This document shows, one piece after another, positions 18,458-26,770 of a stretch of DNA of 64,000 nt; the first letter of the stretch is position 1, and each line of letters starts with the position of its first letter. The translations under genes were made by a program, and so were the position numbers. The notes beneath the pieces are model-generated. The model was given only the letters and a program-made list of their open reading frames with translations. It made no database searches and was not told where the DNA came from. Origin of the DNA: JBCBKU01 sp965267475. GTDB lineage: Bacteria > Pseudomonadota > Alphaproteobacteria > Rhodobacterales > Rhodobacteraceae. The stretch is taken from assembly GCA_965267475.1 (NCBI GenBank), contig OZ254079.1, positions 2,108,001 through 2,172,000 of the forward strand, read 5' to 3'.

Positions 18458-18818
18458 CTTCACCAACGTGATCACAAGATATGGTAGGGTCGGGTCAATG
18501 GCGCCCGTCGCCCTGGATGCTTGTGTCGGATTCGCCACGACGGGTCCGAGGCCAGGTATGAAGTGGCGACATTGACGGTCTGTGCGGAAATCCGCCGATC
18601 CGAATTGGTGATCCGATTTCGCTGCGGCGCAGCGTAAAGTGATCCGCCAATTTTGCCGGATAAACTCTTGATATACTGGCTTTGCCGGCGTTGCCCGAAA
18701 ATGGGATGTCACATGGATCTGACAAGGTGGGCACTGGAGAATCTCAGGCGCTGCCGCGTGCAAGAACCGGTGCCGCAAGGTCAAGCGCAAAACTTCACAT
18801 CGGCGTGAAAAATTTCGA
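18458..18818. other. Non-coding stretch after tRNA-Pro
   Basis: No convincing gene on either strand: the open frames present lack ribosome sites and recognisable protein character. A short hairpin TTCAC-ATCGGC-GTGAA followed by five A residues lies at 18793-18808. The remainder shows no structure I can interpret. Confidence 0.5.
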
Positions 18819-18836
18819 TTGACCGCTAGTGGTCAT

Positions 18837-18852
18837 ACACGTCAGGTTGTGC
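18837..18852. promoter_or_regulatory. NrdR box 1 (candidate)
   Basis: ACACGTCAGGTTGTGC resembles the NrdR operator consensus ACACWATATATWGTGT at its outer positions (ACAC...TTGTG), with a degenerate core. Its centre lies exactly 31 bp from that of the next box, the three-turn spacing known for paired NrdR sites. A TTGACC that may serve as a -35 element lies at 18819-18824, so this box would overlap the -10 region. Confidence 0.65.
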
Positions 18853-18867
18853 GGGCTGGCCGGTAGG

Positions 18868-18883
18868 GCACTAGATCTAGTGG
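18868..18883. promoter_or_regulatory. NrdR box 2 (candidate)
   Basis: GCACTAGATCTAGTGG contains the perfect 14-bp palindrome CACTAGATCTAGTG. It differs from the NrdR consensus core CACTATATATAGTG only in the four central bases. Together with box 1 it forms a tandem site upstream of the ribonucleotide reductase gene nrdJ, the expected NrdR target. Confidence 0.72.
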
Positions 18884-19025
18884 CGCCGGGCGGAGGGAAA
18901 AAGTGAATACCAAGGCCCCGAACGCAGCACCAGGGGCTCGTCCTTAGGGACCTTCCGTTGCCGGGAGAGGTTTCGTTTGTCGTTATTTCCGCTCGCCTAT
19001 CGGTCAGCACCAAACCGTCCGAGCA

Positions 19026-19067
19026 CCCCGCGATTAACGGGGGCCGGCAAGAACAACGCCAACCGGC
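19026..19067 (+). promoter_or_regulatory. Two stacked hairpins in the nrdJ leader
   Basis: Hairpin A pairs CCCCG (19026-19030) with CGGGG (19038-19042). Hairpin B pairs GCCGG (19043-19047) with CCGGC (19063-19067). They are adjacent without a gap, just before the likely ribosome site CAGGGGC. A four-codon frame starts at ATG 19074 and ends in a TGA that overlaps the nrdJ ATG. This arrangement could control translation; it does not match a cobalamin riboswitch that I can recognise. Confidence 0.4.
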
Positions 19068-19084
19068 AGGGGCATGACTGAGAC

Positions 19085-22000
19085 ATGAAAATCGAACGGA
19101 CGTTCACCAAATCTGGGCAGGACGCATACGCGGCGCTCGACTTCACCACGACATCCTCTGAGATCCGGAATCCCGACGGCACCATTGTGTTCAGCCTCGA
19201 CAATGTCGAAGTGCCGGGCGCGTGGAGCCAGGTGGCTTCGGATGTCATCGCGCAGAAGTATTTCCGTAAGGCGGGTGTTCCGGCGCGTCTTAAGAAGGTG
19301 CGCGAAAAGGGTGTGCCAGAGTTTCTGTGGCGCTCGGTCGCCGATGAAGAGGCGTTGGCCGATGTTCCGGAAGCCGACCGTCTGGTGGGCGAAACCTCGG
19401 CCAAGCAGGTCTTTGATCGTCTTGCGGGCGCCTGGACTTATTGGGGCTGGAAGGGCGGATACTTCTCAACCGAAGCCGACGCCCGCGCCTATTTCGATGA
19501 AATGCGGTTCATGCTCGCCACACAGCGTGCCGCCCCGAACTCACCGCAATGGTTCAACACCGGTTTGCACTGGGCGTACGGTATCGACGGCCCGAGCCAA
19601 GGTCATTTCTATGTCGACTGGAAGACCGGAAAGCTGACGAAATCCAAGTCGGCATATGAACACCCGCAGCCGCATGCCTGCTTTATCCAATCGGTCTCGG
19701 ATGACCTCGTCAACGAAGGCGGGATCATGGACCTTTGGGTGCGCGAGGCGCGGCTTTTCAAATACGGCTCTGGCACCGGCACGAACTTTTCCTCCCTGCG
19801 TGCCGAAGGCGAGGCGCTGTCGGGCGGTGGCAAATCCTCGGGCCTCATGGGGTTCTTGAAGATCGGCGACCGCGCGGCGGGCGCCATCAAGTCAGGCGGC
19901 ACGACGCGGCGCGCGGCCAAGATGGTGATCTGCGATGCGGACCACCCGGATATCGAAGACTTCATCAATTGGAAGGTGAAGGAAGAGCAGAAGGTGGCCT
20001 CGCTTGTCGCCGGCTCGAAGATGCACGAACAGCAACTGAACGCGATTTTCGATGCGATCAGAAGCTGGGACGGGGCCGAGGCCGACGCGACGGACCCGAA
20101 GGCGAACACGACGCTGAAAACTGCGATCCGCGCGGCGAAGAAGTGTTCCATTCCCGAGACTTACATCAAGCGCGTGCTGCAATACGCGGCACAGGGCTAT
20201 GCCTCGATCGAGTTTCCGACCTATGACACGGATTGGGACAGCGAAGCCTATGCGACGGTGTCTGGCCAGAACTCGAACAACTCGGTCCGCGTGACAAACG
20301 CATTCCTGAAGGCCGTTGAAGACGATGCTGACTGGGAACTGATCCGCCGGAAAGACGGCGGGGTCGCGAAGACGATCAAGGCGCGCGAGCTTTGGGAACA
20401 GATCGGGCACGCCGCCTGGGCCTGTGCCGACCCAGGCATCCAATATCATGACACGGTGAATTCCTGGCATACCTGCCCGGAAGACGGGGAAATCCGTGGG
20501 TCGAACCCGTGCTCGGAATACATGTTCCTCGATGACACGGCCTGCAACCTGGCGTCGATGAACCTGCTTCAGTTCTATCGCGATGGCGAATTCCAGGCGG
20601 ATGAATATGTCCACGCAACGCGGCTTTGGACGCTGACGCTGGAAGTCTCGGTCATGATGGCTCAGTTCCCGTCTAAGGAAATCGCTCAGCTTTCCTATGA
20701 CTTCCGGACGCTCGGGCTCGGCTATGCCAATATTGGCGGTCTCCTGATGAACATGGGGCTCAGCTATGACAGCGATGAAGGCCGCGCGCTTTGCGGTGCT
20801 CTGACGGCGGTCATGACCGGCGTGTCCTATGCGACCTCGGCCGAGATTGCAGGCGAGTTGGGACCGTTCCCGGGATATGAGCGCAACGCCAAACACATGT
20901 TGCGGGTGATCCGGAATCACCGGAACGCAGCCTATGGCAAGACCGACGGGTATGAGGCGATGCCGGTGAACCCGGTCGCGCTTGACCACGGCAACTGCCC
21001 GGACACGCGTCTTGTCGGCTTGGCCATGTCTTCCTGGGACGAGGCGTTAAGCCTTGGCGAAAAGAACGGCTACAGAAACGCGCAATCCACGGTCATCGCA
21101 CCGACGGGCACGATAGGCCTTGTCATGGATTGCGACACAACGGGCATCGAACCGGACTTCGCCCTGGTGAAGTTCAAGAAGCTCGCGGGCGGGGGATATT
21201 TCAAGATTATCAACCGTTCCGTGCCGGCGGCGCTGGAAACCCTCGGATATACCCCATCCCAGATTGAAGAGGTGATTTCCTACGCCGTCGGCCATGGATC
21301 CCTGAAGGGCGCGCCCGGCATCGACCACGACGCGTTGAAGAAGATAGGTTTCGGCCCGGACGAACTGGACAAGCTTGAAACCGCGCTGCCGCAGGCCTTC
21401 GATATCCGCTTTGTCTTCAACCAGTGGACGCTGGGCGAAGAGTTCTGCACACAGACCCTGGGCATCGCACCTGAGAAGCTGAACGATCCGACCTTCGATC
21501 TTCTGGGCGCGCTTGGTTTCGACAAGGCGTCGATCGAAGCGGCGAACGACCATGTTTGCGGGACGATGACGCTGGAAGGGGCACCACATTTGAAGGACGA
21601 ACACCTCGCCGTCTTCGATTGCGCCAATCCGTGCGGCAAGAAGGGCCAGCGGTTCCTCAGCGTCGAAAGCCACATCACCATGATGGCGGCGGCCCAGTCC
21701 TTCATCTCGGGCGCCATTTCCAAGACCATCAACATGCCGAACGAGGCGACGGTCGAGGACTGCCAGAAAGCGTATGAGCTGTCGTGGTCGCTGGGCGTCA
21801 AAGCCAACGCGCTTTACCGCGACGGATCGAAGCTGAGCCAGCCGCTGGCGGCGGCCCTGGTCGAGGATGATGACGACGCGCTCGAAATCCTTGAAACCGG
21901 GACCCCGCAGGAAAAGGCGGCGGTTCTGGCAGAGAAGGTGATCGAAAAGGTCGTGGTCAAGGAAGTGATCCGGACGGATCGGGAACGGATGCCCGAACGC

Positions 22001-22792
22001 CGCCGCGGTTATACCCAGAAAGCCGTTGTGGGCGGGCACAAAGTGTACCTGCGCACCGGCGAATACACCGACGGATCCCTGGGCGAGATTTTCATCGACA
22101 TGCACAAGGAAGGCGCTGGCTTCCGGGCGATGATGAACAACTTTGCCATCGCGGTCTCGGTCGGTCTGCAATACGGCGTTCCGCTTGAAGAATTTGTCGA
22201 GGCCTTCACCTTCACCAAATTCGAACCCGCGGGCATGGTTCAGGGCAATGAGACGATCAAGAACGCGACGTCGATCCTGGACTATATCTTCCGCGAACTG
22301 GCCGTCAGCTATCTTGACCGGACCGACCTTGCCCACGTCCAGCCCGAGGGGGTCAGCTTCGACGACCTCGGTCGTGGAGAAGAAGAAGGCGTCCGGAATT
22401 TCGACGAGGTGTCCGATACAGCTGCGTCGAAATCCCTTGAGGTTCTGAAGCAAATCTCGTCCTCGGGGTATCTGAGGAAGCGCGTCCCGCAAGAGCTTGT
22501 CGTGTTGAACGGCGGGGCAGGGGCCACGGCCCTGGACACATCAGAGGACCCGCAGGCAGCGCTTTCGGCCCTGATCCCCGAGATTGGGCTGACCAACAAC
22601 GGCGCAACGGCTGCGGTGACAACCGGGGAAACGGCGGTGGCCAGCGGAACGATTGCGATGGACGCCTCGGCCAAGGCCAAGATGCAAGGGTACGAGGGCG
22701 ATCCTTGCGGCGATTGCGGAAATTACACGCTGGTCCGGAACGGGACTTGCATGAAGTGCAACACCTGCGGCGGAACAAGCGGGTGTAGCTGA
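19085..22792 (+). CDS. nrdJ: Class II (vitamin B12-dependent) ribonucleotide reductase
   Basis: Adenosylcobalamin-dependent enzyme that makes deoxyribonucleotides with or without oxygen. The 1,235-residue product is the long bacterial form. It has NSPQWFNTGLHWAYG early, the core NPCSEYMFLDDTACNLASMN (from residue about 474), the PTGTIG loop, and a C-terminal zinc-ribbon-like CGDCG...CMKCNTCGG tail that carries the redox cysteines. Paired NrdR-like boxes and a 200-base structured leader lie upstream, and a strong terminator follows. No nrdAB or nrdDG gene is in the window. Confidence 0.97.
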   Translation: MKIERTFTKSGQDAYAALDFTTTSSEIRNPDGTIVFSLDNVEVPGAWSQVASDVIAQKYFRKAGVPARLKKVREKGVPEFLWRSVADEEALADVPEADRLVGETSAKQVFDRLAGAWTYWGWKGGYFSTEADARAYFDEMRFMLATQRAAPNSPQWFNTGLHWAYGIDGPSQGHFYVDWKTGKLTKSKSAYEHPQPHACFIQSVSDDLVNEGGIMDLWVREARLFKYGSGTGTNFSSLRAEGEALSGGGKSSGLMGFLKIGDRAAGAIKSGGTTRRAAKMVICDADHPDIEDFINWKVKEEQKVASLVAGSKMHEQQLNAIFDAIRSWDGAEADATDPKANTTLKTAIRAAKKCSIPETYIKRVLQYAAQGYASIEFPTYDTDWDSEAYATVSGQNSNNSVRVTNAFLKAVEDDADWELIRRKDGGVAKTIKARELWEQIGHAAWACADPGIQYHDTVNSWHTCPEDGEIRGSNPCSEYMFLDDTACNLASMNLLQFYRDGEFQADEYVHATRLWTLTLEVSVMMAQFPSKEIAQLSYDFRTLGLGYANIGGLLMNMGLSYDSDEGRALCGALTAVMTGVSYATSAEIAGELGPFPGYERNAKHMLRVIRNHRNAAYGKTDGYEAMPVNPVALDHGNCPDTRLVGLAMSSWDEALSLGEKNGYRNAQSTVIAPTGTIGLVMDCDTTGIEPDFALVKFKKLAGGGYFKIINRSVPAALETLGYTPSQIEEVISYAVGHGSLKGAPGIDHDALKKIGFGPDELDKLETALPQAFDIRFVFNQWTLGEEFCTQTLGIAPEKLNDPTFDLLGALGFDKASIEAANDHVCGTMTLEGAPHLKDEHLAVFDCANPCGKKGQRFLSVESHITMMAAAQSFISGAISKTINMPNEATVEDCQKAYELSWSLGVKANALYRDGSKLSQPLAAALVEDDDDALEILETGTPQEKAAVLAEKVIEKVVVKEVIRTDRERMPERRRGYTQKAVVGGHKVYLRTGEYTDGSLGEIFIDMHKEGAGFRAMMNNFAIAVSVGLQYGVPLEEFVEAFTFTKFEPAGMVQGNETIKNATSILDYIFRELAVSYLDRTDLAHVQPEGVSFDDLGRGEEEGVRNFDEVSDTAASKSLEVLKQISSSGYLRKRVPQELVVLNGGAGATALDTSEDPQAALSALIPEIGLTNNGATAAVTTGETAVASGTIAMDASAKAKMQGYEGDPCGDCGNYTLVRNGTCMKCNTCGGTSGCS

Positions 22793-22923
22793 GGATTGGG
22801 GTGGGAGCGACGCGGTAGCTCCTCCCACCTTCACACGGGGCGGGTGCGCTCGCCCCTGACGCGGGTCAGGCCGCAGGCAGAAACCGGGCGGTACAAAGAG
22901 TGAGCCTGATCAGCGAACCTAAC
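22793..22923. other. nrdJ 3' region with hairpins
   Basis: Between the nrdJ stop and its terminator lie two GC-rich inverted repeats: an imperfect GGTGGGAG...CTCCCACC pair around 22799-22830, and GGGGCG-N8-CGCCCC around 22837-22857. No gene is visible. They may stabilise the 3' end of the mRNA. Confidence 0.4.
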
Positions 22924-22950
22924 GGGTCCCCTTCGGGGGGCCCTTTTTTT
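22924..22950 (+). terminator. Intrinsic terminator of nrdJ
   Basis: Eight-pair stem GGGTCCCC / GGGGGCCC closed by a TTCG tetraloop and followed by seven T residues. This is a textbook rho-independent terminator about 130 bases after the nrdJ stop. The following 180 bases up to the small lipoprotein gene contain no recognisable gene. Confidence 0.92.
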
Positions 22951-23131
22951 GGCGCCGTGGTTAGGTGCACACGCTTTGGGCGCAGCGCTTTGATCAGCGG
23001 TTCTTGTGACTGCCTTTTTCTTTCAATTCCGCGCGAGAGGGTGATCGCGCGCGAGACAGACGTGAATTGAGATCTGGTACCCGCGCCCCTAGCTCTGAAG
23101 AAGACACAAAGGACAGCCAAAGGCCCAACCC

Positions 23132-23374
23132 ATGACCCGTATCGCATTGATCCTGACCCTCGGCGCCACTTTGCTGGCCGCCTGCGCCCCGGCGCATGAC
23201 TCTGGTGCCACGCAACTTCAGCTTTCTGCCGCCAACAAGGCCCGCCAGGCCGGTATCCGCAATGTCGACCCGACGCGGATCTCTCCCGCTGCCGCCGCCC
23301 GGATCAATGCGCTCAGCTTCAGCGGCAATAGTGACGAACGCTTGCGGTCCCGCATCCGCGCCGCCTTGCGCTAG
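23132..23374 (+). CDS. Small lipoprotein of unknown function
   Basis: 80-residue protein with a lipoprotein signal peptide ending in the lipobox LAAC (Cys at residue 18). The mature part of about 62 residues is polar and Ala/Arg-rich (SAANKARQAGIRNVDPTRISPAAAARINAL) without a domain I recognise. It is predicted to be lipid-anchored in the periplasm. It converges with the ECF sigma gene, whose stop lies four bases away. Confidence 0.75.
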   Translation: MTRIALILTLGATLLAACAPAHDSGATQLQLSAANKARQAGIRNVDPTRISPAAAARINALSFSGNSDERLRSRIRAALR

Positions 23375-23377
23375 GTC

Positions 23378-23881
23378 CTAGGATCCGGTGTTCAATAGCC
23401 GGGCCACGGGCGCGTTCCGGGGCAGATCGAGCCGCGATCTGAGCCGCGCACGTGCCCGCGCCACGCGGCTCATCACGGTGCCGAGCGGTATGTTGTAGAT
23501 CCGGGCAATCTCGGCATAGCTTTGCCCGTCGATCGCGTGGGCCCGCAACAGATAGGATTGTTGCGCAGGCAACAGATCCAGCGCTTGCAGCACCTCTTGC
23601 GTCGCAATCCGCTCGATGGCCCGCTCGTTTTCGACGGGCATCATTTCATCTTCCAAAGATACGGGTTCGGGCCGCCGGCGCCGGGCAAGGTTTCTCAACG
23701 CCGTGTGAACATAGGGTTCCAGATCGTCGATGTCGTCAATATCCCGAAGCCGCGCCCAGACGCGCAACAGCGCTTCTTGGACAAGATCTTCTGCCGCGTC
23801 TGCCGTGCCGCAATACCGTCTCGCCCGCCTGATCAGGCGGGGGCGCATCGCGACCAGCCGTTCTGCCCGGTCCGATTGCAT
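23378..23881 (-). CDS. ECF-type RNA polymerase sigma factor
   Basis: 167-residue group IV sigma factor. Region 2 (about residues 8-75, AEDLVQEALLRVWARL) binds core polymerase and the -10 element. Region 4 (about 108-160, LLPAQQSYLLRAHAIDGQSYAEIARIYNIPLGTVMSRVARARARLR) binds the -35 element. The ATG at 23881 is chosen as it begins the conserved part; longer in-frame starts add unrelated Arg-rich sequence. No anti-sigma gene is next to it. The divergent EF-hand gene has an ECF-type promoter that this factor may read. Confidence 0.9.
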   Translation of the reverse strand: MQSDRAERLVAMRPRLIRRARRYCGTADAAEDLVQEALLRVWARLRDIDDIDDLEPYVHTALRNLARRRRPEPVSLEDEMMPVENERAIERIATQEVLQALDLLPAQQSYLLRAHAIDGQSYAEIARIYNIPLGTVMSRVARARARLRSRLDLPRNAPVARLLNTGS

Positions 23882-24053
23882 CTTTGAGTGATCTCCGACC
23901 CGGGTGTCTGGCCCGGTTTCTTCATACTGCCCGAAATGGGGCGCGAGTTCTGCCCGGACAAGCCGGTTCCGTCCGGTTCGGCGAGGATCTGCGCGCCCGC
24001 GGGGGCGGGGTCGGCGGACCGTCGCAGGTTTCATCCACAGGTCCCGGCGCCGG

Positions 24054-24081
24054 GGAATAATCACGGCCGCCCCGCGTCTAA
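24054..24081 (+). promoter_or_regulatory. ECF-type promoter of the EF-hand gene
   Basis: GGAATAA (24054-24060), 14 bases, CGTCTAA (24075-24081). This has the GGAA ... CGTC form and the spacing of ECF sigma promoters. A start site near 24088 would leave a 40-base leader before the EF-hand ATG at 24131. The sigma gene is transcribed away from this region, so recognition by it is an inference. I found no matching element for the sigma gene itself. Confidence 0.6.
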
Positions 24082-24130
24082 CCCCATGAAGGCGCCAATA
24101 ATGCCTTCGCACATAACAGGAGATGGAACC

Positions 24131-24379
24131 ATGACACGCATTTCACTCGCTTTGGCCACGGCCGGCACGCTGACCCTTTCACTGGGTGCGGCCACCGCAG
24201 CCACGGAATGGGATACCGATGGCGACGGAATGTATTCCTTCGAAGAGTTGCTGACGGCTGTGCCGACGCTCACGGAAGAGGCTTTCTTGACCATTGATTC
24301 CAATGGTGACGGGGCAGTCGACGCCGATGAGCTTGCCGCAGCTCAGGAATCGGGTGTTGTGCCGATGACGGAAAGTTAA
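24131..24379 (+). CDS. Secreted EF-hand protein
   Basis: 82-residue protein with a signal peptide (about residues 1-23, ending ATAA) and two EF-hand loops: DTDGDGMYSFEE (28-39) and DSNGDGAVDADE (56-67). Both have acidic residues at positions 1, 3, 5 and 12, so calcium binding is likely. The mature protein would be a periplasmic or exported calcium-binding peptide. AGGAG lies ten bases before the ATG. It is divergent from the ECF sigma gene, 249 bp away. Confidence 0.85.
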   Translation: MTRISLALATAGTLTLSLGAATAATEWDTDGDGMYSFEELLTAVPTLTEEAFLTIDSNGDGAVDADELAAAQESGVVPMTES

Positions 24380-24454
24380 TCCGCCGCGCCGACCCTGAGG
24401 GCCTCGCAGGTGATCTGACCCGGATCGCGCTTGCGGGGCCCGACCCCGACCCGA

Positions 24455-25018
24455 CTAGTCTGACCCGCGTGCCAGCGCCGCGACACCCGTGCGCGCCACT
24501 TCCACAAGCCCCAAAGGGCGCATCAGTTCGGCAAAGGCGTCCACCTTTTCCGGCGCGCCTGTGATCTCGAAGACAAAACTGTCCAACGTGGAATCGACGA
24601 CATTGGCCCGGAAAATATCGGCCATCCGCAGTGCCTCGACCCGTTTCTCACCGCTGCCCTTCACTTTGAACAGCGCCAGCTCACGCTCGACCGAAGGCCC
24701 GTCCACCGTCAGGTCATGCACCTCGTGGACTGGGACGATCCGCCCGATCTGTGCTTCGATCTGGTCGATGACGCTGGGCGTGCCCTTTGTGACGATGGTG
24801 ATCCGCGACCGGTGCCCTTCGTGGTCCACCTCGGCGACCGTCAAGCTTTCGATATTGTAGCCCCGGCCCGAGAAGAGGCCGATGACCCGCGCCAGAACCC
24901 CAGCCTCGTTGTCGACCACGATGGCGAGCGTGTGTTTCTCTTCCGCTTCGGCATGCGGATCCCGAAGATCATAAGCGGAATGCTTCGATGCCCCTTTGCC
25001 GATTTTCAGCGTTGTCAT
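24455..25018 (-). CDS. ilvH: Acetolactate synthase small (regulatory) subunit
   Basis: 187-residue regulatory subunit that activates IlvB/IlvI and gives it valine feedback sensitivity. The ACT domain lies at about residues 28-100 (KHTLAIVVDNEAGVLARVIGLFSGRGYNIESLTV); the C-terminal ACT-like half follows. It is on the same strand as ilvB but separated from it by 1.75 kb holding an oppositely oriented histidine kinase gene, so it probably needs its own promoter. Confidence 0.95.
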   Translation of the reverse strand: MTTLKIGKGASKHSAYDLRDPHAEAEEKHTLAIVVDNEAGVLARVIGLFSGRGYNIESLTVAEVDHEGHRSRITIVTKGTPSVIDQIEAQIGRIVPVHEVHDLTVDGPSVERELALFKVKGSGEKRVEALRMADIFRANVVDSTLDSFVFEITGAPEKVDAFAELMRPLGLVEVARTGVAALARGSD

Positions 25019-25138
25019 GTCGTCCCCTCGCTCACTCGCGCGCGTGCGCCCGTGATTTTAGGCCACTTCACCGGCCCTGAAAATCGGTAAATGACCACGG
25101 CATCTGGTTTTTTCGACCAACTCAACTTATAGTAGAGA

Positions 25139-26743
25139 ATGCCGAACGATGGGCCGTTTGGTTGGCGCATCCAGCACGCGAGACACGTGATGACGGACAA
25201 AGTAATCAGCTTTCTGTCGCACAGCGATCCTGATCCGTTCGACTTCTTCTTCAAGAAGGCGCCGGTCATGATGCATTCCATCGATGCCAATGGGATTTTG
25301 CAAAAGGTTTCAACGTTTTGGGCGGACAGGCTGGGTTACGATATCGATGATATGATTGGCCGTCCGTCTGTGGACTTCCTTTCCCCGCAATCGCAAGAGG
25401 CGGCCAAGGCCATTCTTGCAGAGTTCTTTCGGACCGGTTCGATCCACAACGTGGAGTATGACTTTGTGGCTCGGGACGGGTCGATCGTGCCGGTTCTGAT
25501 GTCGGCCACGGCGGAAAGGGACGAAAAGGGCGAATTCAAGCGGTCCCTGGCCGTGATGTTCGATAATGCGGAAGCGAAGCGCGTCCAGGCCCAGTTGCGC
25601 CAGAAGCAACGGATGGAGGCCATCGGTCAGCTTGTTGGCGGTGTCGCCCATGATTTCAACAACTTACTTAGCGTTATTCAAGGTAATCTGGAATTCCTTC
25701 AGGATGACCTCGACCATCCGCAGCGTGACACCTTCCTGCACGATGCGCTTGGTGCGTCGCGGCGGGGCGCGGCGTTGACCGAACAGCTTTTGTCCTTTGG
25801 GCGGCGGGCTTATCTGCGGCCGACCGGTGTGAACCTGAATACCGTGATCCGCGAAAACGACAGCATGCTGCGGCGCCTGATGCCGGCCAATATCGGGTTC
25901 GAACTTATCACGACCGGTGGGCTTTGGATGTGCGAACTGGACCGGGCGCAGCTCGATACCGCGATCCTGAATGTGATCAACAATGCCAAAGACGCCATGC
26001 CCGAAGGGGGAACCGTCACGCTGGAAACGGCGAATGTGCGTGTGAAGCCCGAGATGGTGGGCGGAATGGGCGAGGATATTGAACCGGGACGCTATGTCAT
26101 GCTGGCGATATCGGACACCGGTACGGGCATGTCTGAAGAGGTCGCCGAGCGCGCATTCGAGCCCTTCTTTACCACTCATCCCGTCGGCGGTGGTTCAGGA
26201 CTTGGGTTGTCCATGGTTCATGGGTTTGTCCGTCAGTCCAACGGCGCTGTGCAAATCTACAGCGAAGCCAATATCGGAACGACGTTGCGGATGTACTTCC
26301 GAGCAGTCGGGCCCGATACGGGCGACGGCAAATCCCAGGATTACGACGCAACTCGCAGCGGCAAGACACCGCTTTTGGCGGACGTGCTAGTGGTCGAGGA
26401 CGAGGCCGATGTGCGTAAGGTCTTCGTCCAGCAACTCGCAAATCAGGGAATGCACGTTGCCGAGGCCTCGTCAGGTGATCTTGCCCACGGACTTCTGGTG
26501 ACCGGCTATCGTCCGAAGGTTCTGATCACCGATGTCGTGATGCCCGGGAAGCTGCAAGGCCCGGATCTGGCGGCCCTGGCGCGAGAACTCATACCCGATC
26601 TGCGCGTTGTCTTCGTTTCCGGATATCCGCAAGAACCCTTGTTGCAGGACCGGGGGATGCGCGTGTCGGATGTCCAGCTTTACAAGCCCGTAACCCGAAG
26701 CAAGTTGCTTCAAGCCGTCAAGAAGATGCTGGCCGACGATTAG
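25139..26743 (+). CDS. Hybrid sensor histidine kinase with PAS and receiver domains
   Basis: 534-residue soluble two-component protein without membrane segments. The PAS sensor is at about 40-150 and the HisKA phosphoacceptor at H171 (GGVAHDFNNLLSVIQGN). The HATPase domain has N-box NVINNAKDA and G-boxes DTGTG (326) and GGSGLGL (351). A C-terminal receiver has D465 in ITDVVMPG. A second ATG at 25190 is an alternative start. No dedicated response regulator is adjacent. It lies between ilvH and ilvB on the opposite strand. Confidence 0.9.
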   Translation: MPNDGPFGWRIQHARHVMTDKVISFLSHSDPDPFDFFFKKAPVMMHSIDANGILQKVSTFWADRLGYDIDDMIGRPSVDFLSPQSQEAAKAILAEFFRTGSIHNVEYDFVARDGSIVPVLMSATAERDEKGEFKRSLAVMFDNAEAKRVQAQLRQKQRMEAIGQLVGGVAHDFNNLLSVIQGNLEFLQDDLDHPQRDTFLHDALGASRRGAALTEQLLSFGRRAYLRPTGVNLNTVIRENDSMLRRLMPANIGFELITTGGLWMCELDRAQLDTAILNVINNAKDAMPEGGTVTLETANVRVKPEMVGGMGEDIEPGRYVMLAISDTGTGMSEEVAERAFEPFFTTHPVGGGSGLGLSMVHGFVRQSNGAVQIYSEANIGTTLRMYFRAVGPDTGDGKSQDYDATRSGKTPLLADVLVVEDEADVRKVFVQQLANQGMHVAEASSGDLAHGLLVTGYRPKVLITDVVMPGKLQGPDLAALARELIPDLRVVFVSGYPQEPLLQDRGMRVSDVQLYKPVTRSKLLQAVKKMLADD

Positions 26744-26764
26744 GGCGACCGCTACCGGTCGCCC
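26743..26764. terminator. Hairpin between the convergent kinase and ilvB genes
   Basis: Perfect nine-pair stem GGGCGACCG / CGGTCGCCC with loop CTAC, filling most of the 27 bases between the two stop codons. It lacks a T-tract on either side. It may act as a bidirectional terminator or mRNA end stabiliser. Confidence 0.5.
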
Positions 26765-26770
26765 GTTATG

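Noticed and set aside
18884..19084. A cobalamin riboswitch before the B12-dependent nrdJ
   Set aside because: Looked for the B12-box and the typical long fold; only short hairpins and NrdR-like boxes were found. Class II reductases are not usually under cobalamin riboswitch repression.
21047..22492. A 481-codon open frame antisense to nrdJ
   Set aside because: Shadow of the nrdJ codon bias; the sense strand is unmistakable NrdJ.
24380..24454. Terminator between the EF-hand gene and ilvH
   Set aside because: GC-rich with short complementary runs but no stable stem followed by T residues that I could defend.
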